This document shows positions 40,612 to 48,944 of a stretch of DNA of 64,000 nucleotides, piece after piece. Under the pieces are notes generated by a model. It made no database searches, was not told the DNA's origin, and worked only from the letters and a program-made list of their open reading frames with translations. How positions within the stretch are numbered: the first letter of the stretch is position 1; the number at the start of each line of letters is the position of its first letter. The stretch comes from JAYZDK01 sp964604165 (GTDB lineage Bacteria; Myxococcota_A; UBA796; CAJQPC01): assembly GCA_964604165.1 (NCBI GenBank), contig CAZRYF010000012.1, positions 23,984 to 87,983 on the forward strand. Reading direction: 5' to 3'. A program made the translations under genes and the position numbers.

Positions 40612-40622
40612 ACTTTTAGTAT
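40610..40622. promoter_or_regulatory. candidate autoregulatory operator of the toxin-antitoxin module
   Basis: ATACT-TTT-AGTAT is a perfect 5-3-5 inverted repeat covering the antitoxin start codon and the bases upstream. RHH antitoxins commonly bind such palindromes to repress their own operon. Confidence 0.45.
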
Positions 40623-40670
40623 AACCCGACCGGCGCAAAATCACAGGCTCCATCGGTAACAACACACAGA

Positions 40671-41723
40671 TCAGGGCGTCCCCTCGTACACCAGGGCCCC
40701 GCTCCTGTGCAGGGCGACGCGGCTGCCGGGCTCCGACGCAATCTCCCAGGCGATCCATGTGGGCTGGCCGCCGCTTCTCACTTCCACTTGAAGCGAAGGC
40801 GTGGTGCTCGACTCCAGCCGGTCTCCTGGTTCTCCCCGAACCACCACGTGGTCTGCGTAGCGGACCGCTCCCGTCTCCTGCAGCCCACCGACGCGCTCCT
40901 CAGGGGACCGGAACAAGCCCGCGAGGGACCTCCCGACCACGGGGGAGGCGCCCGGAGGAGCCAGAAACCGGTAGGGCACCGTCGGAAGAAACGCCTCCAG
41001 GCCCGCGCCTTTGGCCAACCAGGGACCGACCCTTCCCTCTCCCTCTCCCAACACCCGAAAGATGAACTCGATGTCTCGCTCCACGGTGGCGCCGTGGGGC
41101 ACCCAATCCTCCACAATGCGCATCAGCTGAAGGGGGGCTGCCTCGTCCCCATCAAAAGAAAGGTGCAACGCCGGCTCCTCCACCGGGAGCTCCACCAGGA
41201 TCCGCACGCTCCACTGGGAGCCCACGAACATGGCCTCAGGGTCCGCCGTGGCCCAGGCCGGGAGCCGGCGGGCCGGCACACGGGAGCGGGTGGCTGGATC
41301 CGCTCGCAACACGTCAAGGTCTGGATCCCGGGCCGCGTCCAGTCGATCCACACCGCCTTCTTCCAGCACCCGCGCGAGGTCACCGGCGGCCTCCTCCAAG
41401 CGACCCTGTCGGGCCAGCCAGCAGGCCCGGTTGTACCGGGCCACCGGGTGGTCGGGCCGCCGGGCCAACACCTGCCCTGCTGCCTGGATCGCGCCCTCCA
41501 GGTCTCCTGCCTCCGCCAGGGCCCGCCCCTTCCAGAGCCAGATCTCCGGACTGGCAGGGTCCTTCAAGATCGCGCTGGAGAAGGCCTCCACAGCCGCCCC
41601 CGGATCCCCAACCTCCAATGCCTGCACGCCTTCCTCCCAGAGGCCCAGGGACGCCTCCAAGCGAGCAATGCGCTCCGCAGGCGCACCGCAACCCAAGACC
41701 CACCCCAAGACCCACCCCATCAT
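40671..41723 (-). CDS. TPR lipoprotein of unknown function
   Basis: 350 residues. A short signal with lipobox (VLGWVLGCG) precedes about three TPR units (EGVQALEVGDPGAAVEAFSS, EIWLWKGRALAEAGDLEGAI, PVARYNRACWLARQGRLEEA), then a C-terminal region of about 200 residues with PTVPYRFLAPPG and TPSLQVEVRSGGQPTW that matches no known domain. The ATG at 41723 overlaps the pgeF stop (ATGA) and has GGAGG upstream. Probably an envelope scaffold or assembly factor. Confidence 0.8.
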   Translation of the reverse strand: MMGWVLGWVLGCGAPAERIARLEASLGLWEEGVQALEVGDPGAAVEAFSSAILKDPASPEIWLWKGRALAEAGDLEGAIQAAGQVLARRPDHPVARYNRACWLARQGRLEEAAGDLARVLEEGGVDRLDAARDPDLDVLRADPATRSRVPARRLPAWATADPEAMFVGSQWSVRILVELPVEEPALHLSFDGDEAAPLQLMRIVEDWVPHGATVERDIEFIFRVLGEGEGRVGPWLAKGAGLEAFLPTVPYRFLAPPGASPVVGRSLAGLFRSPEERVGGLQETGAVRYADHVVVRGEPGDRLESSTTPSLQVEVRSGGQPTWIAWEIASEPGSRVALHRSGALVYEGTP

Positions 41724-42466
41724 GCCCCCTCCAACCCGATCACCGCCGCGAGACGGCCCGTCCCGGGGCCGTCCCTCCGGTAGGAGAAAAAGCGAGGCTC
41801 GCAAGCCGTACAGACAGGGAGAACGTCGATGTCCGCCACCCCCAATGATCGCAACTGCATTGCATTGGCCGCCCCCAGGTCCACATGGGTCGCAGCCCCC
41901 TTCTGGGAGACGAACAGATCGGGGGCCACGTGCACACGTATGCCTTCCACCACCTCTGGACCCACCGCATAGCAACAGGCACCGATACGGGGACCCACAG
42001 CAGCCACCACCTGGGAAGGATCTGCCCCGGCCGCTTTGCACAGAACCCAAACGCCCTCCTTCACAATGCCTTTGGCAGTTCCCCGCCAACCCGCATGCAC
42101 CGCTGCGACTCCCCCGGGAACCGCCAGAAGAATGGGCACACAGTCCGCTACCCGCACGGCCACAGCCTGTCCCGGTGCTGTGCACACCAGGGCATCAGCC
42201 TCCCCTATGGGGACCCACGGCCCCTGCCCCTCGTCCCCCTGCAACACATCCGCCCCATGCACCTGGTCGACCACCGTGATGTTCTCTGGCGGGAAGCCCA
42301 AGGCGGCCCCCACCCGTCCCCAGTTTTCCTCAAGGTTCCCCTGTGCCTCCCCCTTCAACCCCAGGTGCAACGAGGCAAGCGGACCCTGGGAGACACCGCC
42401 CTCTCGGGTGGTAAATCCATGGACCACACCCGACATGGCAGAAAGGCGCTTGGAAGCGAGCAACAT
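41720..42466 (-). CDS. pgeF: purine nucleoside phosphorylase/polyphenol oxidase-family protein (YfiH/LACC1)
   Basis: 248 residues. VVHGFTTREGGVSQGP, VRVADCVPILLA, AAVHAGWRGTAKGI and AAVGPRIGACCYAVGPEV hold the zinc-binding His/Cys residues (Cys in ADCVP, His in HAGWRG). The family acts on purine nucleosides and edits peptidoglycan precursors (PgeF removes misplaced L-Ser from UDP-MurNAc). It is coupled to the downstream TPR lipoprotein gene. The start is at ATG 42466. Confidence 0.93.
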   Translation of the reverse strand: MLLASKRLSAMSGVVHGFTTREGGVSQGPLASLHLGLKGEAQGNLEENWGRVGAALGFPPENITVVDQVHGADVLQGDEGQGPWVPIGEADALVCTAPGQAVAVRVADCVPILLAVPGGVAAVHAGWRGTAKGIVKEGVWVLCKAAGADPSQVVAAVGPRIGACCYAVGPEVVEGIRVHVAPDLFVSQKGAATHVDLGAANAMQLRSLGVADIDVLPVCTACEPRFFSYRRDGPGTGRLAAVIGLEGA

Positions 42467-42526
42467 GGGCCCACTCTACCCGGGGCAGGCCCGAAGTTGA
42501 CAGGGGATGCTCGGGGGCACGATCCT

Positions 42527-44143
42527 GTGCAGGTGGAGCGCTCACTGGCCAAAGGACTGAGCATTGCCTTGGTACCCCTTCTCGGGTGGGGATGCTCGGG
42601 CGGTGACCACTTTCGCCTGCAGCTGGTTCCATTTGTACCGTCGAACCAGGTGCCCTTTGAGGGAGCAAGCGCCTATGACCTGCACCTGATCCACCAAGAT
42701 GGAATCTGGGAGAGCTACGAGGGGCTCCACCCCGCCGGGAAACAATTGGAAATCGCCAACACCTCTCCTTTCTCCAACACCCGGATTCTTGTTCAGGTCA
42801 AGGGACCGGAGGGCACCCAGGCCGCGGGGCGCACCGGACCCATTTCCCTCGACGAAGGATCGGAGGACCTGGGAATCCTCGTGGCACGCACCGAAGAGGT
42901 GGCCTTTCTAACGTCCCCTGAGGAGCCCCTCTTCTTGCCGGGGCTCAACGCCCTGGGTGACGGCAAGTTCCTGGTGACCGGCGGCTTGAAGGTGCTGGGT
43001 CTGGGAGGGTCAGGGGAAGCCCAAAGCGCCATCCAGATCCTGGATCTGGGAGACCCCGACGCCGAGGAGGGCCCGGGCTTCGAGTTTCTTGCGGATCTTC
43101 CAGAAATCGATGTCGACGGTGAAACCTACACCGGTCGTCACGGCCACAGCGCCACGCTGCTCACGGCAGACGGCCCGCTCAAGGGGCAGGTTCTCCTGGC
43201 CGGGGGAACCCGGACCCTGCTGGAGAGTCGCGCGGTGACGGCTGCGGCACACGTGTTGAATCCTGAAACGGGTGAAACCAGCCTGCCCACCGGCGCGGAC
43301 AGCATGCGGACCGCCCGGTACGACCACATCGCCGTGGCGAACAGCCTTGGAGACGTGGTCCTGCTCGGCGGTTGGACCTACTACGACGAAGACAACGTGT
43401 TCTCTCCCACAAACAGCCTTGAGATCTTCAAGGCGGACGAACAGAAATTTCGTCGACCCATTCCCCAGTCCACCACCCTCCCCACCGGTGGACCCTACGG
43501 CGCCGCCACCTCCATTCCCACAGTGGGGGTGCTGCACTGTGGCGGCACGACGCTTCCGTCCAGCACGACCTGGCAGCCGGTCGCCGAGTGCCTGTTGATC
43601 CACCTGGACCGCACCGTCTCCACCCTGGAGCCGATGCCCCTTCCCCTGGCCCACTTCAGCATGGTGGCCCTTTCCTCGACCCAGGTGCTGGTGACGGGCG
43701 GCATCAGCGCCCGGGAACCCATCTCCTCGGCGGAGGGAACCGATGCGGTGAGCGAAGCGTGGGTTTATGACCTGGAAACCCTCCAATGGAACGCCGTGGG
43801 CAACTTGAACGTCCCCCGCAACCGCCACTCCAGTGCCCTGCTCCCGGACGGCCGAGTGTTGGTGACTGGAGGCCGCACCGCCGGCACCCTGGTGGAGCCT
43901 CACACCGCAGACGATTTTGTCGACTGCGTGGAGATCTACGATCCCCATCTTCCCGACGGGGAAAACCCATTCATTCTGCTCGGCGGCTGCGATGGCTACG
44001 CCGGAACCGCCGGTCTGTCCCTGCAGACCCGGGTGGCCCGCCCCTCCACCGCTGTGGACCCAGATTTCGGCGTTCTCATCGCGGGGGGAAGCAGCCCCAA
44101 TGGCTCCTCCACATCCGTCAACCTCTGGGTTCACAAGCCCTGA
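42527..44143 (+). CDS. Kelch-repeat lipoprotein
   Basis: About 538 residues. A signal with lipobox (LSIALVPLLGWGC) is followed by Kelch-type units, e.g. LNALGDGKFLVTGGLKVL, HSATLLTADG...VLLAGG, YDHIAVANSLGDVVLLGGWT, ALSSTQVLVTGGIS and HSSALLPDGRVLVTGGRT. These form a beta-propeller, commonly a protein or sugar binder. The start is a GTG at 42527 (with GGGGG about 10 nt upstream); a GTG at 42533 is equally in frame, so the first residues are uncertain. The end overlaps the convergent HAD gene by 26 bp. Confidence 0.87.
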   Translation: MQVERSLAKGLSIALVPLLGWGCSGGDHFRLQLVPFVPSNQVPFEGASAYDLHLIHQDGIWESYEGLHPAGKQLEIANTSPFSNTRILVQVKGPEGTQAAGRTGPISLDEGSEDLGILVARTEEVAFLTSPEEPLFLPGLNALGDGKFLVTGGLKVLGLGGSGEAQSAIQILDLGDPDAEEGPGFEFLADLPEIDVDGETYTGRHGHSATLLTADGPLKGQVLLAGGTRTLLESRAVTAAAHVLNPETGETSLPTGADSMRTARYDHIAVANSLGDVVLLGGWTYYDEDNVFSPTNSLEIFKADEQKFRRPIPQSTTLPTGGPYGAATSIPTVGVLHCGGTTLPSSTTWQPVAECLLIHLDRTVSTLEPMPLPLAHFSMVALSSTQVLVTGGISAREPISSAEGTDAVSEAWVYDLETLQWNAVGNLNVPRNRHSSALLPDGRVLVTGGRTAGTLVEPHTADDFVDCVEIYDPHLPDGENPFILLGGCDGYAGTAGLSLQTRVARPSTAVDPDFGVLIAGGSSPNGSSTSVNLWVHKP

Positions 44144-44810
44144 CGACCGCCTCAAGAAAGGCCTCACGTCCGGCTTGCAGGTCCTCCAGGAGAAGATCCG
44201 GCCTCATGGCCTCCAGCTCCCCCATGGAGCGCCAACCGGTGGCCACGAGCACCGCCAGCGCACCGCCAGCCCGGGCACAAGCAAGGTCGGCCTCTGTGTC
44301 TCCAATCACCACCACCCTCTCCGCAGGAATTCCCGCTGTCCGCGCACGCTCCACGAGAATCGGCACCAGGTCGTTTCGACGGGGTGAGTCGTCGCCAAAC
44401 GCCCCCAGGGAAAACCGGTCCCACAGCCCAGCGGCCTTGAGCTTTCTTCGAGCACCTGCCTCCCAATTGCCTGTGAGCAGAGCATGGGTCCCCAAGGGAG
44501 CGGCAGCATCCAAGAGTGCACCCACTCCCGGGTGGACCACGAGATCCCCGGCACGGGTCGCCAGCTCCTTCTCCAACCGGGGAAGGTAGGCGGCCCTCAA
44601 GGCCTGAATCGACTCGTCGGTGGAAGGAAGCCCGGCCCCGAGAAACGCCTGCTGGCAAATGCCCGGATCCGTTCGTCCTGCGAACGCCACGCTCGCAAAG
44701 GCGGAAGGCACCCCGTGCAGCTCCAAAAAGGCACCGTTCAGAGCCGCCCGTCCCGCCCCTCCCGTGGACAACAGGGTGCCGTCGATGTCCCAGGCAAAGA
44801 GAACGCTCAT
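44118..44810 (-). CDS. HAD-family hydrolase (phosphoglycolate phosphatase-like)
   Basis: 230 residues. FAWDIDGTLLSTGG carries the nucleophile and acid (DxDGT), AGRTDP and HALLTGNWE give motif II, and RRNDLVPILVER and VVVIGDTEADLACARAG motifs III and IV (Lys/Arg and GDTxxD). The cap region is a C1 helical bundle. Broad small-molecule phosphatase activity is expected. The ATG overlaps the nadD stop (ATGA). Confidence 0.9.
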   Translation of the reverse strand: MSVLFAWDIDGTLLSTGGAGRAALNGAFLELHGVPSAFASVAFAGRTDPGICQQAFLGAGLPSTDESIQALRAAYLPRLEKELATRAGDLVVHPGVGALLDAAAPLGTHALLTGNWEAGARRKLKAAGLWDRFSLGAFGDDSPRRNDLVPILVERARTAGIPAERVVVIGDTEADLACARAGGALAVLVATGWRSMGELEAMRPDLLLEDLQAGREAFLEAVVRACEPRG

Positions 44811-45355
44811 GGGTTTTCCGGTCCGTAGAGGGCGGTAAGACTCTCCATCAAAACCGCGGGTACCAGGTGGTCCACAGAGCGTCCATTGCCGAGCAGGTCC
44901 CGGACCTCTGAGGAAGATATGTCGGGAAAACACGGAGCGTCCTTCACGGGTGGATGGCCCTGTCGCCCCACCACGATGGGAGTGAAATCCCGGGAAATGT
45001 CCTCCCACCGGTGCCAGAGGTGCACCTGCTCCAGCGTGTCTGCCCCCACCACCAGGGAAAAAGCATGCTCTGGATGCGCTTGCCTCAAGGCACACAGGGT
45101 GTCCCAGGTGTAGTTGGGGGCTGGCAGGTCGCGCTCTATGCCGCAGACCTTCATCCGATCACCCATGAGCTCCGCAAGGGCCTCACAGAGAGCGAGCCGC
45201 GCCCCGAAGTCCGCCAGGTCCTTTTGAAAGGCATGGGAGGCGCAAGGCATCCACCAGACAGAGTCTGCACGTCCGCTCCAGACCACCCAGGCTGCCACCA
45301 TTGCGTGGCCCAGGTGGGGAGGATTAAAGCTCCCGCCATAGATGGCGATCTGCAT
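44807..45355 (-). CDS. nadD: nicotinate-nucleotide adenylyltransferase
   Basis: 182 residues. MQIAIYGGSFNPPHLGHAMV is the nucleotidyltransferase start with the HxGH motif (HLGH), and PDISSSEVRDLLGNG the ISSTxxR-type C-terminal motif. It adenylates nicotinate mononucleotide in NAD synthesis. The ATG has a near-perfect AGGAGGT. Divergent from murI, with a perfect palindrome between the two. Confidence 0.92.
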   Translation of the reverse strand: MQIAIYGGSFNPPHLGHAMVAAWVVWSGRADSVWWMPCASHAFQKDLADFGARLALCEALAELMGDRMKVCGIERDLPAPNYTWDTLCALRQAHPEHAFSLVVGADTLEQVHLWHRWEDISRDFTPIVVGRQGHPPVKDAPCFPDISSSEVRDLLGNGRSVDHLVPAVLMESLTALYGPENP

Positions 45356-45377
45356 CGCGTGACCTCCTATGAACTTG

Positions 45378-45398
45378 GTATCACGGGCAACGTGATAC
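45378..45398. promoter_or_regulatory. perfect 8-5-8 palindrome between nadD and murI
   Basis: GTATCACG-GGCAA-CGTGATAC lies in the 70-bp divergent region, 23 bp before the nadD start and 28 bp before murI. Its placement suggests an operator or shared promoter element. The outer half-site GTATCA/TGATAC also forms the inverted repeat at 12431-12447, though with different spacing. Confidence 0.45.
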
Positions 45399-45425
45399 GC
45401 TCCGTCAGCCCACGGGAGTTGAGAC

Positions 45426-46256
45426 TTGCCAGATTCCCGGCCCATCGGGGTTTTTGACTCGGGCATCGGTGGCCTGACTGTGTTGTCGGCCCTGACCCAA
45501 GCGCTTCCCTTTGAGAATCTCACTTACCTGGGAGACACGGCGCGCGTGCCCTACGGAACGCGATCGCCTCGCATGGTCCTGCGCTACTCGCAGCAGGTGG
45601 CCGATCACCTGTGGCAATCGGGCATCAAGGCCCTGGTCATCGCCTGCAACACGGCAAGCACCCATGCCCTGGAACCCCTCCAGGCCGCAGGCGCTGCCGC
45701 CGGAGTCCCGGTCTTTGGCGTGATCGCGCCGGGGGTGTCTGCGGCACGCGCCCGCACCCGGAACCAACACGTGGCCATCCTCGGCACCGAAGGCACCATC
45801 CGGGGAGGACGCTACCAAGCGGCCCTCGCCGCCCTGGGAATCAAGACCGACGCGGTCCCCTGTCCTCTCTTTGTGGCCTTGGCAGAGGAGGGCTGGTCTG
45901 AGGATCCCGTCGCCGTGGAGGTGGCAAGACGATACCTCGCTCCCCTTGGCGGAGGTCCTGACACGGTGATCCTGGGCTGCACCCACTACCCAATTCTCAA
46001 AGAGGCCATCACACAGGTGCTGCCGGAGGCGTTTCTGGTGGACTCCGCCCAGGCCACGGCCGAGGTCGTTGCTTCCGTCTTGGCCGCAGAACACCTGTTG
46101 TCCACAAGCACTGAAGCCGGCTCCGTTCGCTACCAGGTAACGGACAACGAGGAGCGGTTTCGACGGGTTGGCACCCACTTTCTTGGCCAGAAGCCCTCTC
46201 CTGTCGAGCGGGTTGAGCTGGCTCCATCCCCACGCCGCTTCGGAGAGCCCTTATGA
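45426..46256 (+). CDS. murI: glutamate racemase
   Basis: 276 residues from TTG at 45426 (GGGAG upstream). PIGVFDSGIGGLTVLSAL is the N-terminal signature, with catalytic cysteines in ALVIACNTAST (about Cys74) and VILGCTHYPIL (about Cys184). YLGDTARVPYG is also conserved. It supplies D-glutamate for peptidoglycan. Its stop overlaps the ftsE ATG, so it is probably the head of the division/cell-wall operon. Confidence 0.95.
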   Translation: MPDSRPIGVFDSGIGGLTVLSALTQALPFENLTYLGDTARVPYGTRSPRMVLRYSQQVADHLWQSGIKALVIACNTASTHALEPLQAAGAAAGVPVFGVIAPGVSAARARTRNQHVAILGTEGTIRGGRYQAALAALGIKTDAVPCPLFVALAEEGWSEDPVAVEVARRYLAPLGGGPDTVILGCTHYPILKEAITQVLPEAFLVDSAQATAEVVASVLAAEHLLSTSTEAGSVRYQVTDNEERFRRVGTHFLGQKPSPVERVELAPSPRRFGEPL

Positions 46257-46909
46257 TTCGGCTCTACCACGTGTACAAATCCTACGGCACCCACGACGCC
46301 ATCTCGGACGTGAATCTCCACATTCAAAAGGGGGAGTTCACCTACGTGACCGGTCCGTCTGGTGCAGGAAAAACCACCCTTCTCAAGCTCTTGTACGGTG
46401 CAGAGCGCCCGAGCGCCGGAAAGCTCTTGGTGGGGGGCGTGGACGCTTCTCGTCTCTCCCAGAGCCAGCTTCCCTTTCTGCGGCGCAACATTGGTGTGGT
46501 CTTCCAGGACTTCAAGCTCATTCCAAACCGCACCGTCTTCGACAACGTCATCCTCGCCCTGGAAGTCTTGGGGATGGACCGCAACGACTCCGAGCGACGC
46601 ACCCGCGCCGTGCTGAACACGGTGGGTTTGCGAGGCAAGGAAGACTCCTGGCCCCTGGATCTCTCTGGAGGCGAACAGCAACGAGTGGCCATGGCCCGTG
46701 CCATCGTCAACGATCCAGCCATTCTCTTGGCGGACGAGCCCACCGGGAACTTGGACGGTGCGATGGCCGTGGAGGTCATGGAGATACTCCTGGCCGTGAA
46801 CCTGCGGGGCACGACGGTCATGATCGCCACCCATGACACGGGACTCATGAACCGTTTCCCAAACCGGACTCTTCGTTTTGAGGCGGGCCGACTGGTGAGC
46901 GAAAAATGA
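46253..46909 (+). CDS. ftsE: cell division ATP-binding protein FtsE
   Basis: 218 residues. VTGPSGAGKTTLLKLLYGAE is Walker A, LPFLRRNIGVVFQDFKLIP the Q-loop typical of FtsE, DLSGGEQQRVAMARAI the signature and ILLADEPTGNLDG Walker B. Works with FtsX to activate periplasmic hydrolysis at the septum. The stop overlaps the ftsX ATG. Confidence 0.96.
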   Translation: MIRLYHVYKSYGTHDAISDVNLHIQKGEFTYVTGPSGAGKTTLLKLLYGAERPSAGKLLVGGVDASRLSQSQLPFLRRNIGVVFQDFKLIPNRTVFDNVILALEVLGMDRNDSERRTRAVLNTVGLRGKEDSWPLDLSGGEQQRVAMARAIVNDPAILLADEPTGNLDGAMAVEVMEILLAVNLRGTTVMIATHDTGLMNRFPNRTLRFEAGRLVSEK

Positions 46910-47802
46910 ACGCGCTTCCCTACATTCTGCGGCGAACCCTGGCCTCGCTCTGGGAGAACCTCGCGCTGAACGGCGTGGTTGTGGGAGTCATCGGCGCTGC
47001 GCTGCTGGTGGCCGGCACCTACGTGCAGGTCATGGTGAACCTGGACCGCATCGTGGAGCGATGGGATCGGGACGTGCACATCTCTACGTACTTCTACACG
47101 GATGTACCGGTGGACAGACGGTTCGCCGTAAAGGACGACCTGGCCCGGCTGCCGGAGGTCAAGCGGATCCTGTACGTGTCAGAAGACGAGGCACGCGCCT
47201 ACCTGGAAGAGCGGGTGCCCGATGTAGAGCCCATCCTGGAAGAACTCGGTGCGGAGATCCTCCCAGCTTCCCTGGAAATCACGCTGCGGGACACCTACAC
47301 GCGGCCGTCGGACATCACGCGTTTTGTGGAAAAGATCCAAAGCACGGACTTTGAGAACATCGACTACGGGCAGGAGTGGGTGCAGAGGTTCAACAATTTC
47401 CTGTCGCTTCTCCAGATGTTGGGGGTGGCTCTTGGCTCCCTGATTGCGGGGGCGGTGATCTTCCTTGTGGCCAACACCATGCACCTGGTGGTCTACGCAA
47501 GAAAGGCGGAGTTGGAGACCATGAAGTTGGTGGGCGCCACGTGGAATTTCATCTCCACGCCTTTCGTGCTGGAAGGAGCCGCCCTGGGGGCCATGGGGGC
47601 TGGTACCGCGATTCTGGGCATGTGGGGTATTCACACGGTGGTCTTTCAGCGACTCCAGAGCTACCTGCAGCTGGCTTTGGGGGCGGACCAGCTTGTCTTT
47701 CCTCCGGCGCCCCTCTTGTGGGGATTGGTGGGTGCTGGGGTCCTGCTGGGTGTGGCCGGGTGTTGGACCAGTGTGCGGCGTTTCTGGCGGGTGGCGCCAT
47801 GA
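46906..47802 (+). CDS. ftsX: cell division protein FtsX
   Basis: 298 residues, four transmembrane helices. TM1 near residues 15-40; a periplasmic domain of about 110 residues (YFYTDVPVDRRF, VKRILYVSEDEARAYLEE) binds EnvC-type partners; TM2-4 follow (LGVALGSLIAGAVIFLVANT, with ETMKLVGATWNFISTPFVLEG and a C-terminal helix). Transmits FtsE ATPase cycles across the membrane. Its stop overlaps the envC-like ATG. Confidence 0.95.
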   Translation: MNALPYILRRTLASLWENLALNGVVVGVIGAALLVAGTYVQVMVNLDRIVERWDRDVHISTYFYTDVPVDRRFAVKDDLARLPEVKRILYVSEDEARAYLEERVPDVEPILEELGAEILPASLEITLRDTYTRPSDITRFVEKIQSTDFENIDYGQEWVQRFNNFLSLLQMLGVALGSLIAGAVIFLVANTMHLVVYARKAELETMKLVGATWNFISTPFVLEGAALGAMGAGTAILGMWGIHTVVFQRLQSYLQLALGADQLVFPPAPLLWGLVGAGVLLGVAGCWTSVRRFWRVAP

Positions 47803-48944
47803 GAGGTTGGTGTGCAGTGCTCCTGTTCTGTGTCACCGCACCCATCCATGCCCAGGACGACGTCAGCCGGGACTTGGCCCGGGCCCAGACCGCCGAGCGC
47901 AAGGTGCTTTCCGAGCTGTCTGACATCGAGCGGGACCTCTTGGGAGTCGAGCCAGAGATCGCCGATCTTCAATTGCGAGCTGACCAGCTGGAACAGCAGC
48001 GCATCCACCACTCCGATGAGCTGTCCGTGGCCCAGGGCACCCTGGACAAGGTGCGAGACCAGGTTGCGCGGCGCATTCGGGCCCTCCACCGCATCAACAA
48101 GCGAGGATTTGCCCGGATCATCTTTTCCATGGAGAACCCGGCGGACGCTCGCAAAACAGCCCAGTACCTGACCGCAGTACTGCGAGCGGACCAATCCCAT
48201 TCCCAGAAATTCATCGAACAGGTGGGGATCAAGTCCGCCGCCTTGAAGCGAGTGGAGTCAGATCGGGCTGCTCTGGCGGCCCTGCAGGCCGAACTGCGCC
48301 TTCAGGAAGCCAGCTTGAGAGACACCCAGGCCCGCCGCATTGCCTTGCTGGAGGACATCCGAGGCCAGAGGGATCTGGCCGAGGCCGCCCTTCGCCAGCG
48401 CCGACAAGCCCAAGCGGCCCTCACCCAGCGCTTTGCGCCTGAAGCTGGCGGTAGCACCGGCGGAAGTTCCGATGGAGGGGGGGGGGAGACCCAAAAGAGC
48501 ACCGGGTCGTCGTCTTCAGTTGGTGGGTTCCGAAGCCAGGCCGGGAAGCTCCCCTGGCCGACCACGGGCACCTTGATGCGACGGTTTGGCAAGTCGGTGG
48601 ATCCCCGAACGGGGGCCACGGAGAAGAACGCAGGCATCGACATTCGTGCAGCGTTTGGCACGCCCTTCCGGGCGGTGGCCGATGGGGTCGTACAGCACAA
48701 CGGGTATGTGCCGGCCTTTGGAATGGTGGTCATCCTTCAGCACGGCTCATACTCGTCTGTATACGCCCACGCAGGAAAGACCCAGGTGGCCCGGGGACAG
48801 TCGATTCGAAAGGGCGACGTCCTGGGCTTCGTAGGGGAAACTGGGGTCACCGATGGAGAAGGCCCCCGGCTGCACTTTGAGATCCGGTACCACCAAACGC
48901 CTCAAGACCCCATGCGCTGGCTTTCGCCTCGGAGTCGCCGATGA
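47799..48944 (+). CDS. envC: EnvC-like murein hydrolase activator, coiled coil plus LytM domain
   Basis: 381 residues. A signal peptide (VLLFCVTAPIHAQ) is followed by long coiled coils (about 22-220, e.g. ELSDIERDLLGVEPEIADLQ and ALAALQAELRLQEASLR), a Gly/Ser linker, and a C-terminal LytM/M23 domain. The metal motif HxxxD is replaced by NAGID, and the HxH motif appears as RLH (PRLHFEIR), so two of the four metal ligands are missing and the domain is probably inactive, like E. coli EnvC, which activates amidases. Position after ftsEX is the known order. Substrate amidases are not in the window. Confidence 0.92.
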   Translation: MRGWCAVLLFCVTAPIHAQDDVSRDLARAQTAERKVLSELSDIERDLLGVEPEIADLQLRADQLEQQRIHHSDELSVAQGTLDKVRDQVARRIRALHRINKRGFARIIFSMENPADARKTAQYLTAVLRADQSHSQKFIEQVGIKSAALKRVESDRAALAALQAELRLQEASLRDTQARRIALLEDIRGQRDLAEAALRQRRQAQAALTQRFAPEAGGSTGGSSDGGGGETQKSTGSSSSVGGFRSQAGKLPWPTTGTLMRRFGKSVDPRTGATEKNAGIDIRAAFGTPFRAVADGVVQHNGYVPAFGMVVILQHGSYSSVYAHAGKTQVARGQSIRKGDVLGFVGETGVTDGEGPRLHFEIRYHQTPQDPMRWLSPRSRR

